The translations under genes were made by a program, and so were the position numbers. The notes under the pieces are model-generated. The model saw only the letters and a program-made list of their open reading frames with translations, had not been told where the DNA came from and did not search any database. 64,000 nt of DNA, taken from positions 17,574,678-17,638,677 of the forward strand of contig OY755180.1 in the NCBI GenBank assembly GCA_963576735.1, given 5' to 3'. The DNA is from Bedellia somnulentella (Eukaryota; Arthropoda; Insecta; Lepidoptera; Bedelliidae). Below, piece after piece: positions 1 through 12,191 of the stretch (its first letter is position 1; each line of letters begins with the position of its first letter).

Positions 1-429
1 GCAGTAGAAATGAGATCCCTCAGAAAAGTTTGTAATGTAAGGTTATGTGATCGTGTGAGGAATTATGTGATTCGTGAAAGGTGTAGTGTAAAAGATGATA
101 TTGTAAGAAAGATAGAAAAAGGAATGTTGAGATGGCTTGGGCACATAGAGAGGATGGATGACAGTAAAGTGGTGAAAGAGATATATAGAGCCAATGTGGA
201 AGGTAATGTTAGTAGAGGACGACCTCGGAGGACACATTTAGATCAAATAGAAAATGTGCTCAAAAAGGCAGGTGTCCGAAGTACGAAGAATAAAAGAGCA
301 TGTATGAAAAGATTGATGGATGTGAATGAAGCTAGAGAGGTTTGCCAGGATCGTACAAAGTGGCGATCGATAGTCTCTGCCTACCCCAATGGGAACTAAC
401 GGCGTGAGAATATGTATGTATGTATGTAT
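1..429 (+). mobile_element. 3' end of a LINE (family B), open at the window edge
   Basis: An open frame runs from base 1 to a stop at 397-399 and encodes the last 130 or so residues of a LINE reverse-transcriptase polyprotein. Visible are a basic stretch [18 protein letters not shown] and a GRPRRT motif typical of the region after the RT domain in insect endonuclease/RT proteins. The frame is already open at base 1, so the RT domain lies outside the window. After the stop come about 12 bases, a GGCGTGAGAATATG end and a (TATG)n tail. A second copy at 22516-22931 differs at only three positions I can find over about 400 bases. The clade cannot be fixed from the C terminus alone; an RTE-like LINE is a guess. 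Confidence 0.8.
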
Positions 430-2140
430 GTATGTAATAGAATAAAAATGTGAAGTACAGATGAGTTTGTGAACAGATACTATGATGTTGAGCGGTTGTT
501 TAAAAGTATTTATTCAACAAATAAAGTTAACTCCACAAAATGTGTTTTACTAGCAAATAAAGCCCATTCATAGGCAGCTTTTACTTTTCACTTGAGATGA
601 GATTTCAATTGTAAAATGTGCATGCATATATTCTACTATACATTATTTCCCATTGCAGTAGGCAGAGAATATTAATTGCCTCATCAATAAACTTACTCGT
701 TCTTACAATTTATTCCCACCTATATATCTCTTTTGTTACTTAATTTCGCCAAATTTCTGAATTGAGTATTCAAGCTGAGAACGACTTAAGTATCGTTTTG
801 TCTCTTTCAGTTGTTAAGATTTCAATGCGACAGAATGATACTTAAGTTGTTCTCAGCTGGAATACTCAATTCAGAAATCGGGCGTAAGTATCCATCTGCT
901 CTATTTGCCCAAAATAAAATAACATTGCTTTTTCTATATATTCAAGGTTTGCAGTTTTAACCATGTGGAGTATTGTCTTTGAATTACAAAAATACAATTT
1001 ATCCCCAGGCGCAAACATGCTATGATTATCATTTTATTCTAAATAATCCGAAGATTTCTGCTATGAGTTCGGTATTGGAAAATGTAGGATTTACTTGCAA
1101 TGAAGGGGATTAAAACAAGTGGTTTTCATTAATATTTAGGCAAATTTATTGATAATTAATTAAAAACTGTTACATTTTGCTGCTTTTTTTTTAAATTTCA
1201 TTAGACTCCTTCCGTCACTTAATTGTTCCAGAATCTTTGTATTAAATCAATATGTTTTACTGAAAATAAGAAAACAACATGAGCATTATATTCATATGTA
1301 GTCATTTCAATATGCTAGTAAGGTGACTACTAAATTTGTTTTATAATGTTGCACAAAGTACCTGCACCTGCATTTAAACAACTTTTGTAGCATTAAGTGT
1401 GTCGGTAGATAAAGAGGTAACAAAATTATGCCATCACCATTCTTTACATTCCTAGCCACACTAAGACAGCAAGCAGGCTATTGTCTACTCACACTATCCA
1501 GACTTTGCCTGTGCCTGTTGATGCAAGCATATGCTATGGGCTCGGGTGTCATTTATGATGATAATGATAATTTAAGACTACAAACCCTACATAACAAACA
1601 ATAATGAATAGAAATCTATTTTACGTGCATTATATTTGACCTCTGAAACATACCATAAGTTTAGAAACTGTTCTTAATAGTAATTTTAAAGAAGATCAAT
1701 GAAATTCATTGATTTTCTCAACTGCATCAGAAAATTGGACGTATGCATGGATTTAGGCTGCAGAATTTGTATCCTCATGCCTAGTGAATTGCTCGTTATA
1801 AAAGCCAAACGTATTTTAAGGAATTTAAAACTTAATACACAAGCACTAGTTGTAGATTAATTTAATTTAGTTAAAATTTACAATTCAATCGATATCATGT
1901 GGAATCATTGAATCCTGTATGTATCCTTATGTGAAACTTTACCCTGAGGCTTTTCATAGGTCACAAGCTATCATAGAGGTCCTCGGAAATCGTCATGACG
2001 TACAAATATGTTTCGTAGGACTTGTTTGCGGCAAACTTTCACCCGGATGAGTATCATATCCATTTTTCGTTTTTTTTCCATTCAAAACAAATCTAAGTGA
2101 TGTAGTCGCTTTGCTATCACACTTTTACAGTAAGTACTAC
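430..2140. other. Intergenic, no gene seen
   Basis: AT-rich sequence with stops in all frames. The only structure I see is the inverted repeat at 753-878. Confidence 0.6.
753..878. repeat. Hairpin: 42-base arms, 42-base loop
   Basis: The left arm 753-794 (ATTTCTGAATTGAGTATTC...) is the reverse complement of the right arm 837-878 with about three mismatches. The arms enclose a 42-base loop, and nothing in it is coding. It could be a small fold-back MITE or a long hairpin transcript precursor. There is no evidence of expression. Confidence 0.7.
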
Positions 2141-2454
2141 ACAAAAAAGTTAAAAAAGCTGCAAAACAGTACTCATATTTTGATAAGTAATCTTTCTCAC
2201 TGGGTCTCGCGCTCAATTTTGACATCGACATAAATTTGATATAAAATGACAAACATCTCAGTTTATGTCGCTGTCACGCCGCTCATGCTCGCACATGTGA
2301 CTCGGCGTTGCGATGTCAAAGGCGAGTCACTAGCGCTCTCACATCTCAGATGCCTCATGCTCGGGCGTGCGAGAAACGGTCAAATATGGCGGCCATTTCG
2401 CCCTTGAACGGTGACATAGCCCTATCTCAGAGGCTCTCACACGCCTCATGCTAC

Positions 2455-2720
2455 CCCGGTGTTACTAGTGTTCTAATCCCGGGTCGGGCCTACACCAATT
2501 TGTCTTTTCTAAAGTCACATGTGTGATTAATTTATCATGGTTGTTAACGGTGAGGGAAAACATCGTGAGGAAACTCACATGGCTAAGTTGTACTTAGTCA
2601 TAGGCGATAGGCCTGCCCCCTATTGCGTGATGTTCAGAAGTACTAGTGCCTCTGCCCACCCCTTCGGGGAGATTCGGTGTGAACGTTTATGAATGTTTAT
2701 GTATGTATGTATGTAATGAC
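2455..2720 (+). mobile_element. tRNA-derived SINE, family C, head damaged
   Basis: It matches the 15057 and 36830 copies from the B-box region (TCTAATCCCGGGTCGGGCC) through the body (ATCATGGTTGTTAACGGTGAGGG) to the 3' hairpin CCCCTTCGGGG and a (TATG)n tail. The tRNA head is cut short, and part of the body around 2605 is deleted compared with other copies. The 300 bases before it (2150-2450) are GC-richer but hold no frame I can support. Confidence 0.7.
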
Positions 2721-2724
2721 AAAC

Positions 2725-2866
2725 CTTAAGTTTATTTTCCTTTCCATCCAAAGGTTGAACATCTCTTAGTGATGAGACAGCCAATTGTACTACTGTGTAA
2801 AACTCTCTGATTATTTTTGCAAATATTTTATGTTTGGTGTGCAAGAGTTTTTCTATTCTATTCTAA
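2725..2866 (+). mobile_element. LINE 3' end with (TATTC)n tail, family G
   Basis: A TTTGGTGTGCAAGAGTT segment is followed by TTCTATTCTATTC. The reverse complement of the same ending is at 11319-11465, where the tail is longer. Only the 3' untranslated end is present, so this is a 5'-truncated retroposition product. Confidence 0.5.
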
Positions 2867-3036
2867 TAATTTTAATAAAAAGATTAAACGATTATTTTTA
2901 TTTTAAGTCTTAAAAAGCTCTCTTGTGTCTGCTTAGAATAACAATATCCTATTTCATTCTGTCGGTGTTCTTATGATGTGACTTTTATCCTATGATGTTG
3001 AAGAGATTTAATGATAAAAATTTTATTTACATACTT

Positions 3037-3214
3037 GTACTCATCCCTAGGGGTGGCCAGAGCGCTTCGGAATAAGAAATTCCTTAGCCACATTTGGAAG
3101 ATGAGCGGGGAACTGCATCACCCACGAACCACTGAAAAAGCCCCTATTCCCTCTGTCCCTTTACATTGGTTGAAATGGGGTAGTGCTTTAATAAGCCGAC
3201 ACTACACAGCTTAA
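3037..3214 (-). mobile_element. Family A SINE copy, diverged
   Basis: It has the minus-strand family A landmarks in order: GGGGTGGCCAGAG, TTAGCCACATTTGGAAG, AAAAGCCCCTATTCCC and the head end AAGCCGACACTACACAGC. The middle is shortened. Confidence 0.65.
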
Positions 3215-3294
3215 ATTAATATCTGTTACAAAATAAAAAATCTTCTTCCTTACTCATTCATGATGTGTGCGTTGGACAGAACTACGTTGAAGGC

Positions 3295-3808
3295 TTATTT
3301 ATGTTTAGCGTTAAGCAGACGTATATATTTTTTAAAATGTTGGGTATTTAGTTATGGTACCACCTTTTATTCTACCATCTTGTCCCCATCAACTTCCAAA
3401 TGTGGCTGAGTAATAAATAAAGAATAAATAAAGGAAAGAAAAATTTCGACACAGGCGGGAATCGAACCCGCGACCTTCGGGTATACGCCCCCGTCGCTCT
3501 GCCAATTCCTTCTCCTTCCTTTCCTTTATTTCTTTTTACACGTTTAAGTAGTGTTTTGCGTTTCCTACCTCCGAATTTGTCTACTTCCGTTCCGTTTCCT
3601 ACTTCCGAACGGGGGCGTATACCCGAAGGTCGCAGGTTCGATTCCCGCCTGTGTCGAAATTTTTCTTTCCTTTATTTATTCCTTATTTATTACTCAGCCA
3701 CATTTGGAAGTTGATGGGGACAAGATGGTAGAATAAAAGGTGGTACCATAACTAAATACCAAACTTTTAAAAAAATATATACGTCTGCTTAACGCTAAAC
3801 ATAAATAA
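3295..3808. repeat. Long inverted repeat built on a tRNA-like SINE (family E)
   Basis: Arms 3295-3494 and 3609-3808 are reverse complements over about 200 bases with only a few mismatches, around a 114-base spacer. The inner end of each arm carries a tRNA-like segment (GGTCGC-GGTTCGATTCCCGCC, a good RNA polymerase III B box). The outer part of each arm contains a family A remnant (GCCACATTTGGAAGTTGATGG), so the duplicated unit is a composite. The spacer carries a GTGTAAAAAGAAA motif, read on the minus strand, that recurs at 12.2 and 58.9 kb. Confidence 0.85.
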
Positions 3809-3828
3809 AATAGTAAGATTTAAATTAT

Positions 3829-3914
3829 GTGGCTGAGTAATTTTTAGGTCTAAAGCTCTGGCAACCCTTTTTGGGATTTCTGGCCGCCGCATATGTATGC
3901 ATGTATGTATGTAC
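3829..3914 (+). mobile_element. Family A SINE, 3' fragment
   Basis: GTGGCTGAGTAA, AAAGCTCTGGCAACCC and a tail of TATG units mark the last ~85 bases of family A. The 5' part is missing. Confidence 0.6.
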
Positions 3915-4045
3915 ATACACTTAAGCCATTAGTTCCCAATGGGTTTGGCAAAGACTTTCAGTCGCCTATTTGTACGATCCTGACACACTTCTCTAGCTTC
4001 ATTTACATTCATCCATATTTTCATACGCCCTTTTTTCTTCGTTTC
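3915..4045 (-). mobile_element. Family B LINE, 3' fragment
   Basis: Reading the minus strand, a decayed version of the C-terminal LINE segment ends in the complement of GCCATTAGTTCCCAATGGG. Frameshifts and substitutions make it non-coding. Confidence 0.6.
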
Positions 4046-7000
4046 TCTTTATTCCGATTGCAATTAAGACGTAAGCTCATTATTATAAGTATTGAATTTA
4101 TATGATTAAGCATGAAACCAGCCGCAAAGCAGATGTGGCAGAAATAGTTAATAGTAATACACCAGTGAGAAGTCTAAGGCTACTCGAGTTATAAAACGTT
4201 GAGTACAGTCGCCCTCCGCAGGAGTTTGTCTGGTCTAAAGAATGTCGCCCATAGTTTTTGCTGAACCAACCTCAGTTATTGACCATAGAAAGTTTCTACA
4301 ATATAACGACTTAACCGACATCAAATCTCACTTTTAAATCGACTTAATAGTGATAGTTTTAGGGTTCAATTTTGTGAGTTAAACAAAAGGTAATTATAAA
4401 AATATGTCGTTATGGTATTTGCTGGTACTTTAACGTTTCTTGCGCTTGCAACCGTCAGGTAGAAGTTAGGTTTTGATCGGTTGTTTTTTTTATTTATTTT
4501 TTCGCTCGGTAAATGTTTTCGAAAGTGGAGTGTAGTTTACTTTTGTTTTTTAAGCTAAGTTCAAACGCTTGCTGCACGAAGGTATGAATATCGAAAATTG
4601 GTTTTCTACTTGAGATTTAACGTTGTAATAAACCCTTGAATTAGGGGTTTTAGATCTGTTAGAAGCAATAGGTAAGACTTAATAGCTTTAGTGGCACCCT
4701 AGGAGGGTGATTTATTTAATCCATATTTTGACTTGCCCTAAAAAACCCCATTTTAAAAACAGCTATCAATATTTTCAAAAGGGCATTAAAGAATTGAAAC
4801 AACTATTGATTTTCGGATCGCGTGTAATTACATTGTTTTTAAGGCCTGACGTTTCGAAAACTGTTCAGTTATCATGGTCACGGGAAGACTTAAAATATCC
4901 GAAAATCCATAGTTATTTTAATTATAACGTGCAATCGTGAAAATCTTAGAAAATACTAAGGCATTAAAGAGTTATGTGTTCATTTTTATAGTGAATGAAG
5001 ACTAATTCAACTATTTGTGTCTATTTTATTTACCGATAATCATCCGTTAATAACATTTCTACAATTATCTTTTAATACCGTCCATCAACTAATACAGAGC
5101 AATCATGGATACTCGTTAATTCGCGATAACATCAAAGTCGAGATAGACGCCAATTACACGACGATATCCTTCTAAGCGGTCTTACTGCTGTGCTTAGGTG
5201 ATTCAACTTGTGTGACTTGAGATCAATGCTACCATTTAGCGTAGTAAGCGCTAGATCCAGCATCTCTCATGGGCTAAACTCCTGTTACTATTGGTGCGGC
5301 TGTTTAAGATTATTGATGAAAGAAAAGTATTTCTCTTAAGTGCCTTTGAAGGTATTATATACTAGGTAGGTATCATACATTTTATGTTCAAAACATGATA
5401 TTATAGTAACCTCAATTTATTAAATGAAAATCTAATATTTTGATGTTAAGAGATTTTTTAGCCCTTGATTTATCTAAAACTTTTTTGAGTAGTGTACTGT
5501 ATATGAAGCATAAATGTAAATATTGTAGCGCATTTCGGATCAAAAGATTCAATAGCATGGATTACAAACGGATGGAGATATATGGTGGTAGATGGGAGAT
5601 GGGACATTGATGTAGAACACGTTTGTATCAAACAACAAATAAGTTACTGAATCTTTGTTCCTTTATCGGGTAGATAAGGTGGAATATGGCAAGTTATCTT
5701 AGATTTCGTAATATTTAAATTATTATCAAACAAAACTATATTGTTACTAAAGTGATCTTATCAAATTAGGTTGTTTTAAAATTATAAAGCTCCAGTGCTG
5801 GGTACAATACCGTATACGGTATATCCTTTAGGTTATATCTAAACTTTATCTGCCTTTAAATAATAAATGGACTACCACCATTATAAGATGATATTAAATA
5901 AATAAATTTTGATTATTAAAAAAATCAAAAGCTGTTATATCGACAGAAAAGCTAATCATTTTCATATATTTGTAAATAATTTGTAACACATGAACAGTCA
6001 TATTATATTATATTTTTATTAATATTTTTATTTTGACGAATTTCTTAGACGTCATTTTTAAAATAGTTTTTGTCGTCTAAACTGTATCTACTATCACTTT
6101 AAAATAAAACGATTGTTATTGTTATTTTGAATTATTTCTGTTTAAAATATATTTGCGACTCAAAAAAAGTTACACTAGCAGTTTTCCCATGGCATCTAAA
6201 AATATTCAACTCTAAATATGTAATATATTTTTAAGGAAAATAAAAGTGACAAAAGCCAGCAAGTCAGCAACGTCTAGTACGCAAAAACTACAATCTAAAA
6301 ATAATAACTAGACATCGAGTTTCCATGGTACCGCAGCTAGCACTATATCGAATACAAGTAATAGTAATCGATAGCAAAAAGGAATGCACTTGGCTGTTGA
6401 AGAGCAACTCACACAGCGTTTATGTACACTTGGTTAAGTTGGCTACAGCTCAAATTATACACGTAGCTCTCAAATTGCTAACTTAGTACGTTTAAGTTAT
6501 TTTGAGGTAAAGTGTATGTCTTCACTATTTTCACTTAAGTCTAGGATAGATTTTTCATTTTGATTTATGATATTGATTAAGAATTTGGTATCTTTAGCAA
6601 TCTTAGTAATTTAGTGGTGAACTTAATCGTTATTTGATCGATTCCTGAATCGGTTCAACTCATTTCAGTTGGATAAATGGACACAGGAAGAGAATCGGAA
6701 ACCTTTGTTGGCTTACATATGTATGGCTATAAAGCGGGAATAGGTTTTAATTTTTACCTACGATCTCAGGTCAGTTTAGACAGAAATTGGAAAGCAGTTT
6801 AAATCCCGTAATCTACAGAAAGTAACAAGATACGAACTGGAATTCAAACAACAATGAAAGAAGTTAACTTTATGTTACTGTTTATTTGTAACTTATGATT
6901 ATGAATGTCCTACATATTGTTTGTTATGTACAAGAAAAAACAATTTATAATTGTGAAATTGTGCCTTTTAATTAACTGATATAAATATCTGACCCAAATT

Positions 7001-7895
7001 TTATTTGTCTAAAGCAGTTTAAGACATCTTATCAACGATTATTAAATTAATTCTGGAATTAATAAGTTTTTTTCTTGAAAACAATATATTTACCATACCT
7101 GTCTCTCCCTGGTCTCTCCCAATTATTTGCAAATTTTAACTAATTATCTACTTATATGATTCTGTGCCAACATGGTTGAGATCTAAATATCCTGTACCCA
7201 ACGCAACGGGGTAGACAGTGATTAATAAACTACCCTGTCTAAGATCCTTCCAAACCTCTCTCACTCTAGTTATATTTACACATCTTCTCATCTGTAATTC
7301 CTCTATTGTGTTTAAACATCACATACTGCTTATTAATACCAACTTCAAATTCTTCATCTCATCTTGTACATCGTAAAAACCAAACAGAAATCGTGTTTCC
7401 ATGGTACCCCATTGCAATAGTGCTGTGGTATGCAGTTGATCATTTTGCAGCGAACCTGTTTGCGGCGAGGAGGGGGGAAGGGGGGAGATTGCGCGGGATT
7501 AGAAACCTGGATCAGGGAACACGAGATTACCGCGATTTTGTTCGACAGCTTTTATAACTGGCTAAGGTTTTAGGGGATTTTTATAGGGTAGGAGTAAACT
7601 GTAAGAGAAGTATGAAAATTTTGTGTAAGTATGTAACACATTTTCTATATAATAGATTAAGTTGATGGAATTATAGGACACTGTAGATTAAAATGTTCTC
7701 TGTGGTGTGTACATATATGACCACCCTGCGAGCCTAGTATGGGTTGGCAGACAATGACTTCAAACGTTCAATATCAATAACTGTCAAACTACTTTCATAC
7801 GCGGCATTCTATTACTCTACGAATAAATTCGGACTTCTGCACCTCGTGAAAACGATATACTTTTCGTTTCAAGCTCCTTGTGAAATAAACTATCC
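4046..7895. other. Intergenic, no gene seen
   Basis: 3.8 kb of AT-rich sequence. Short open frames (4707-4940, 7306-7557) show no family motif, no plausible splice context and no coding-like composition. I recognise no repeat boundary here. Confidence 0.55.
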
Positions 7896-7898
7896 AGG

Positions 7899-8000
7899 AG
7901 GCCAAGCACGAGCACTATTTTACCGTCACGATATCAGTTAGAAGAAGATGACGGTATATGATATTAATTAAGTGCATAAAAGATGATTGTTTTATACTCT
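7899..8000. mobile_element. Family D MITE-like element, right end lost
   Basis: It begins GCCAAGCACGAGC and shares TCACGATATC, GTATATGATA and AAGTGCATAAAAGATG with the complete 131-base copy at 39786-39916. The right inverted end is missing where a family A copy begins. Confidence 0.55.
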
Positions 8001-8002
8001 TT

Positions 8003-8246
8003 GCTGTGTAGTGTTGGCTTAGAATAGCAATACCCCATTTCTTCCGGTGGGTGTACGTTAGAGGCGACTTACGGTATTGGGGCTTTTTAAGAGATTTTTG
8101 GGCGATGCGGTTGGAGACCCATCACCAACAACCTTTATTCTACCATGTTTTCCCCTCTCAACTTCCAAAAGTGGCTGAGGAATTTATAATTCCTTAGCTC
8201 TGGCTACCCCTTTAGGGAAATATAGCTGTGAGTATATATAGATATA
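8003..8246 (+). mobile_element. Family A SINE, near full length
   Basis: It runs from GCTGTGTAGTGTTGGCTTAG to GTGAGTATATA. The GGGCGATGCGGTTGGAGACC core and the 3' CTCTGGCTACCCC hairpin region are clear. The tail is degenerate (TATAGATATAGATAG). Confidence 0.8.
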
Positions 8247-8680
8247 GATAGTTGGATATATAAAATCATTTCATAATTTTCCATTATTTATTATTTATGT
8301 TATTTTTATGTTGTGCTTATTATGTTAAAATCTAGCCCCTTTCCCTTTGTAAATAGTCTTCATTTTATTTGTAAGTTGAATTAATGTTATTAAATTAATA
8401 AATAATAATGATAATAAAAAAAGTAAAAATAATAATAATAACTATACTAATATATTTCTTAAGTTGTCATCTCAACTGATTATTTAATATCATGCTGTGT
8501 ACACAGTTTTTTGGTATTATGTCCGAATATGTATTATTTTTTTTAATTGTGTATACCAATGCTATGTCATAATACTGTTTGTGTGCCGAATAAATAAATA
8601 ACAATAAAAATAAAATATAAATAACACCAAGACTAAGAAACAATTATTTATGCTCATCACATAAATGTTACTTATGTTAT
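8247..8680. other. LINE 3'-UTR-like and SINE debris
   Basis: A/T-rich with AATAAATAAATAA runs at 8397 and 8590 that look like retroposon tails. At 8650-8676 there is a minus-strand match to the ACATTTATGTGATGAGCAT segment found after the tRNA-like head at 42109 (family H). Confidence 0.4.
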
Positions 8681-8783
8681 CAACTTCGAAACATGGCCGA
8701 GGAGTTCCCAGCTCTAAAGCTCTGGCTAGCCCAAAGTCTCATCGCTTCTAAAAGTGGCCGACACAAAAACTTCTTAAAGATCT

Positions 8784-8990
8784 GTAGTGTCGGTTTAGAA
8801 TGGCACTAACCCTTTTCTTCCCGTAGGTGTCGTAACAGGTGACTAAGGGTATTAGGGCTTATTAAGTGATTGTTGGGCGATGCGGTAGGAGACATCACTA
8901 AAAACTTTTATTTACAATTCTTTCCTTACTTAAATTCCAAAAGTGGCAATTAAGTTCCGAATCTCTGGCTACACCTATGTGGGATTTATA
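8784..8990 (+). mobile_element. Family A SINE, diverged
   Basis: TGTAGTGTCGGTTTAGAATGG opens the copy, and GGGCGATGCGGTAGGAGAC and CTCTGGCTACACC follow. A shorter 3' fragment of the same family sits just upstream at 8690-8735. Confidence 0.7.
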
Positions 8991-10080
8991 GAAGTGAAAG
9001 AAAAAAAAAGAAAAGATATCATTTATTCATTGCCTCAGGGAACAATAAGACATTACATTTTTTACAAAAACACACACAATTTTAACAAAGAACAAACAAA
9101 AAAACACAAAAAATATAATAATAAAACGTATAGGGACATACATAATTAAAGTCCCCTCAAAGGCAAAGAAAGGGTTGCTGACTCAGCATTTATTAAAGGC
9201 ATAGCCTTTAAAACTGATTTTCAGTCAGAACCGATTGTGTCACGTCACGGACCTGAGCAAAAAGTATATCTATAAATTATAATACTTCTAAGTGAGTATA
9301 TGTATGTATATACTAAAAACATGGCTATGCTTATCCTAATAAAATCATTTTATGCACACATACATACTTAGTTTATACTAACGGCTCTGAATTTCAAATA
9401 GATGCAGCAACAGCCTCGGAATTAACAATTTTTCAGGCACTTTTGGAAGTTAATTGGGGAAAAGATATTAAAAGTAAAGTACTTATCCTTGTCGATAGTT
9501 CTTGGGCGAGACCACCCAAGACCCACGTAAAAAGACTTTAGTCGCCAGTCCGATGATGAACCCAAAAAAATATTTTGTTTTAATATGTCATAATTTTTAC
9601 TGGTAAAAAAGTTCACTTCGATAAGTGAATGGTAGGTATTTAGAACCGTTGTCTATTTTATTACCGAAAGGTCACACTCAAGAATATGTGCACAAACAAG
9701 TCAATTAACTTAATGACCCATAAAGGTTAAGTTCAGAGAGTTAGTTACTCATAAATGTCATCTTTTTATTTTACGAGTAAAAGTCTCTTTATTACTAAGT
9801 TCATTTTTGAAAAGATATTATCGTTTTCAACAGACTTAAAAAGTGGCGGAGAAATATGAAATAGGATATTTAATTTGTTATTTGTAATAGTGTTATTAAT
9901 GTTTTCATTTATGATTAATTTTGCGAGCGTTGAAAAACTAATGTAGTATTCACGGCTCTAACTTAAAAGGGGTAAACGTATATTTAGAATCACATTTTTT
10001 TTAGACTCAGGAGAAGGATGCACAACATATTAATGATTGACGCTAGGCACTCAAACCAATATCCCTAACTGGGAAAAACA
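8991..10080. other. Intergenic, no gene seen
   Basis: It holds A-rich low-complexity sequence at 9000-9120 and a 55-base minus-strand family A scrap at 9421-9475 (CACTTTTGGAAGTTAATTGG). Otherwise there are no recognisable features. Confidence 0.5.
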
Positions 10081-10086
10081 TACTTA

Positions 10087-10481
10087 CATACATATACTCA
10101 CGGCTATAAATCCCAGGAAGGGGTAGCCAGAGCTTAGGAATTAGAAATTCCTCAGCCACTTTTGGAAAGTTTTGTGGGGTAAAGATGGTAAAATAATAAT
10201 AATAATAAATCTTTATTTCCAAAAAATTGTAATATTACAGTCTATACAGTAAAGTAATAATATGAACAGAGCTGTATTTCACAATAGTACTTAATTAATG
10301 GTACAACCGATACCTAATAAAGGGTAACCTGTGCTATAGGTACCGGAAAATAAAGGTTGTTGGTGATGGGTCTCCAACCGCATAGCCCGAAAATCCCTTA
10401 AAAGCCCCAATACCGTTAGTCGCCTCATACGTACACCCACCGGAAGAAATGGGGTAGTGCTATTCTAAGCAGACACTACAC
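10087..10481 (-). mobile_element. Family A SINE split by a younger insertion
   Basis: The two halves, 10087-10197 and about 10348-10481, join into a standard minus-strand copy from the tail (CATACATATACTCACGGC) to the head (GACACTACACAGC). The break lies in the AAAATAA segment of family A. That AAAATAA is present on both sides, which fits a short target duplication. Confidence 0.8.
10198..10350 (-). mobile_element. Short retroposon inserted in family A
   Basis: About 150 bases beginning with (TAA)n repeats, read as a minus-strand 3' tail. They interrupt the family A copy and are bounded by AAAATAA on both sides. No coding sequence; probably a 5'-truncated LINE end. Confidence 0.55.
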
Positions 10482-10681
10482 AGCCAACTGGGAAAAAATA
10501 CGTAATAAAGTGATACTCTACGACGGAAATTAACCAGGAACATCTTAGATCTCTTGAATGGTGTCTATCATATAAATTTACGAGAGGGAAGATGGAAGTC
10601 TACGAAACGAAAGTATTAGCTTAGAAGATAATATATACTTCTATTTGAAACTTAATAAAATTTTAATATAGCTCTATTATA

Positions 10682-10896
10682 AGGGTGTCGTAAGAGGCTA
10701 CAAAGGGTATAGGGGCTTTTTAAAGTGGTTTTTGGGCGATGCGGTTGGAGACCCATCATCAACGATGCTTTGTATGTACCATCTTTTCCCCTAGATCAAC
10801 TACCAAATTTGGCTGTGGTGTATCTAACTGTACAGCTCTGGCTACCCCTTTTTGGGACTAATTTTTATGGCCGTGAGTATATGTATGTATTTAAAA
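10682..10896 (+). mobile_element. Family A SINE, head missing
   Basis: It starts at GGTGTCGTAAGAGGC, retains GGGCGATGCGGTTGGAGACC and ends GCCGTGAGTATATGTATG. Several small indels indicate an older copy. Confidence 0.75.
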
Positions 10897-11318
10897 CCTT
10901 CTGAAATTGGAATATAGCTTTATTATTATTTGTAAAACCTATAAACTATGACAGCGGGCGGATGCAGCAGTATTAATTACAAATAAAAAGCCTTGCAATC
11001 GATACATAAAATATTTAAATAACCTAATTAAATAAATACACACGATCTTGTTCACCAAAGATGAAACGTAACAAAAACACTTATAGCTGTTAATTTGATA
11101 GTAAATTGTTGTTAATTCACGACAAATTAATTCCATCGCCTGTCGTAATGTTTAATGCGTATTTATTTTCGTTATCGCTGGAGTAAAAAGTGGGATCAAC
11201 CACCTTGGAGATGAACATAGTATCTGCCAGCGCCTGCGTCTGCGCATCTTACCAACAACTTGTGTAAGGGATGGTTTGTACTGTTAGCTATGAGATGGGG
11301 CTATAAATTTCTTAAGAA

Positions 11319-11465
11319 TAGAATAGAATAGAATAGAATAACTCTTTATTGCACATCAAACACCTATTTACATAAATAATAATATGATCAAACAGTTTAC
11401 AGTGAGGTACAATTGGCGGTTAAGCTTACTTTATGCTATTTTTAGCTTGCCCTAGCTTTACAACG
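11319..11465 (-). mobile_element. LINE 3' end with (TATTC)n tail, family G
   Basis: Five AGAAT/GAATA repeats are followed by ACTCTTTATTGCACATCAAACACC, the reverse complement of the ending at 2725-2866. It is a non-coding 3' end only. Confidence 0.55.
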
Positions 11466-12190
11466 GGGTTTTTTTAATGAAACATCTAAGGTTTCATAAC
11501 TCAGCTCTCAATGAAATTAGCGATAATGCATAACTTATGTTTTTTTAAGGTACTCGGTTTCAATTAAGTTTTTTTCTAAGCTGCTTGAAGTTTTGGAGGC
11601 AATGTTATTTTTTTTGGATAGTCTATGTACAAAACAAAATATAAATACAAAGAAAATGATTGCGGGCAGGCAGACAGACATGATCAAACTTAAAGGTTCA
11701 TAAAATTAACAGAACAATTAATAGGTCTGTAGGAATATGCCCCACCTGGCTCTGGCTTAGTAAGGTACCTCATGAAACCAAAGTATCATATTTGTGAGAA
11801 ATCATATACTACTGCTGCCTCACCCTGAGCTCACGGCTAGATACCTTTGTTTATAATATTTTATTTATTAGGCATGTAAAACTGATTATAATCACAGAAT
11901 AACACAAAACAGGCAATTTAATTTACCGTACTAGACTGTCATCCAAACGATACACACACTTGAGATCAATTAAATAAACAGCTTATTAAAACTTCGGGGA
12001 TATTATAATGTAAACGACATAATCATTTCTTAATTGTGTAGAATTTGGAGTTGGCTCAGTAATAAGTGAAAACCGTGCCTGTAAAACTAATCTACATATT
12101 CAGAAACTTAATACACGTACTACTAAATCATACAATATTTTTTTAAACGTAGATAAATTTCAATATTTTACAAAAAACACTTTATTTTAT
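11466..12190. other. Intergenic, no gene seen
   Basis: AT-rich, no family recognised. Short open frames only. Confidence 0.5.
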
Positions 12191-12191
12191 A

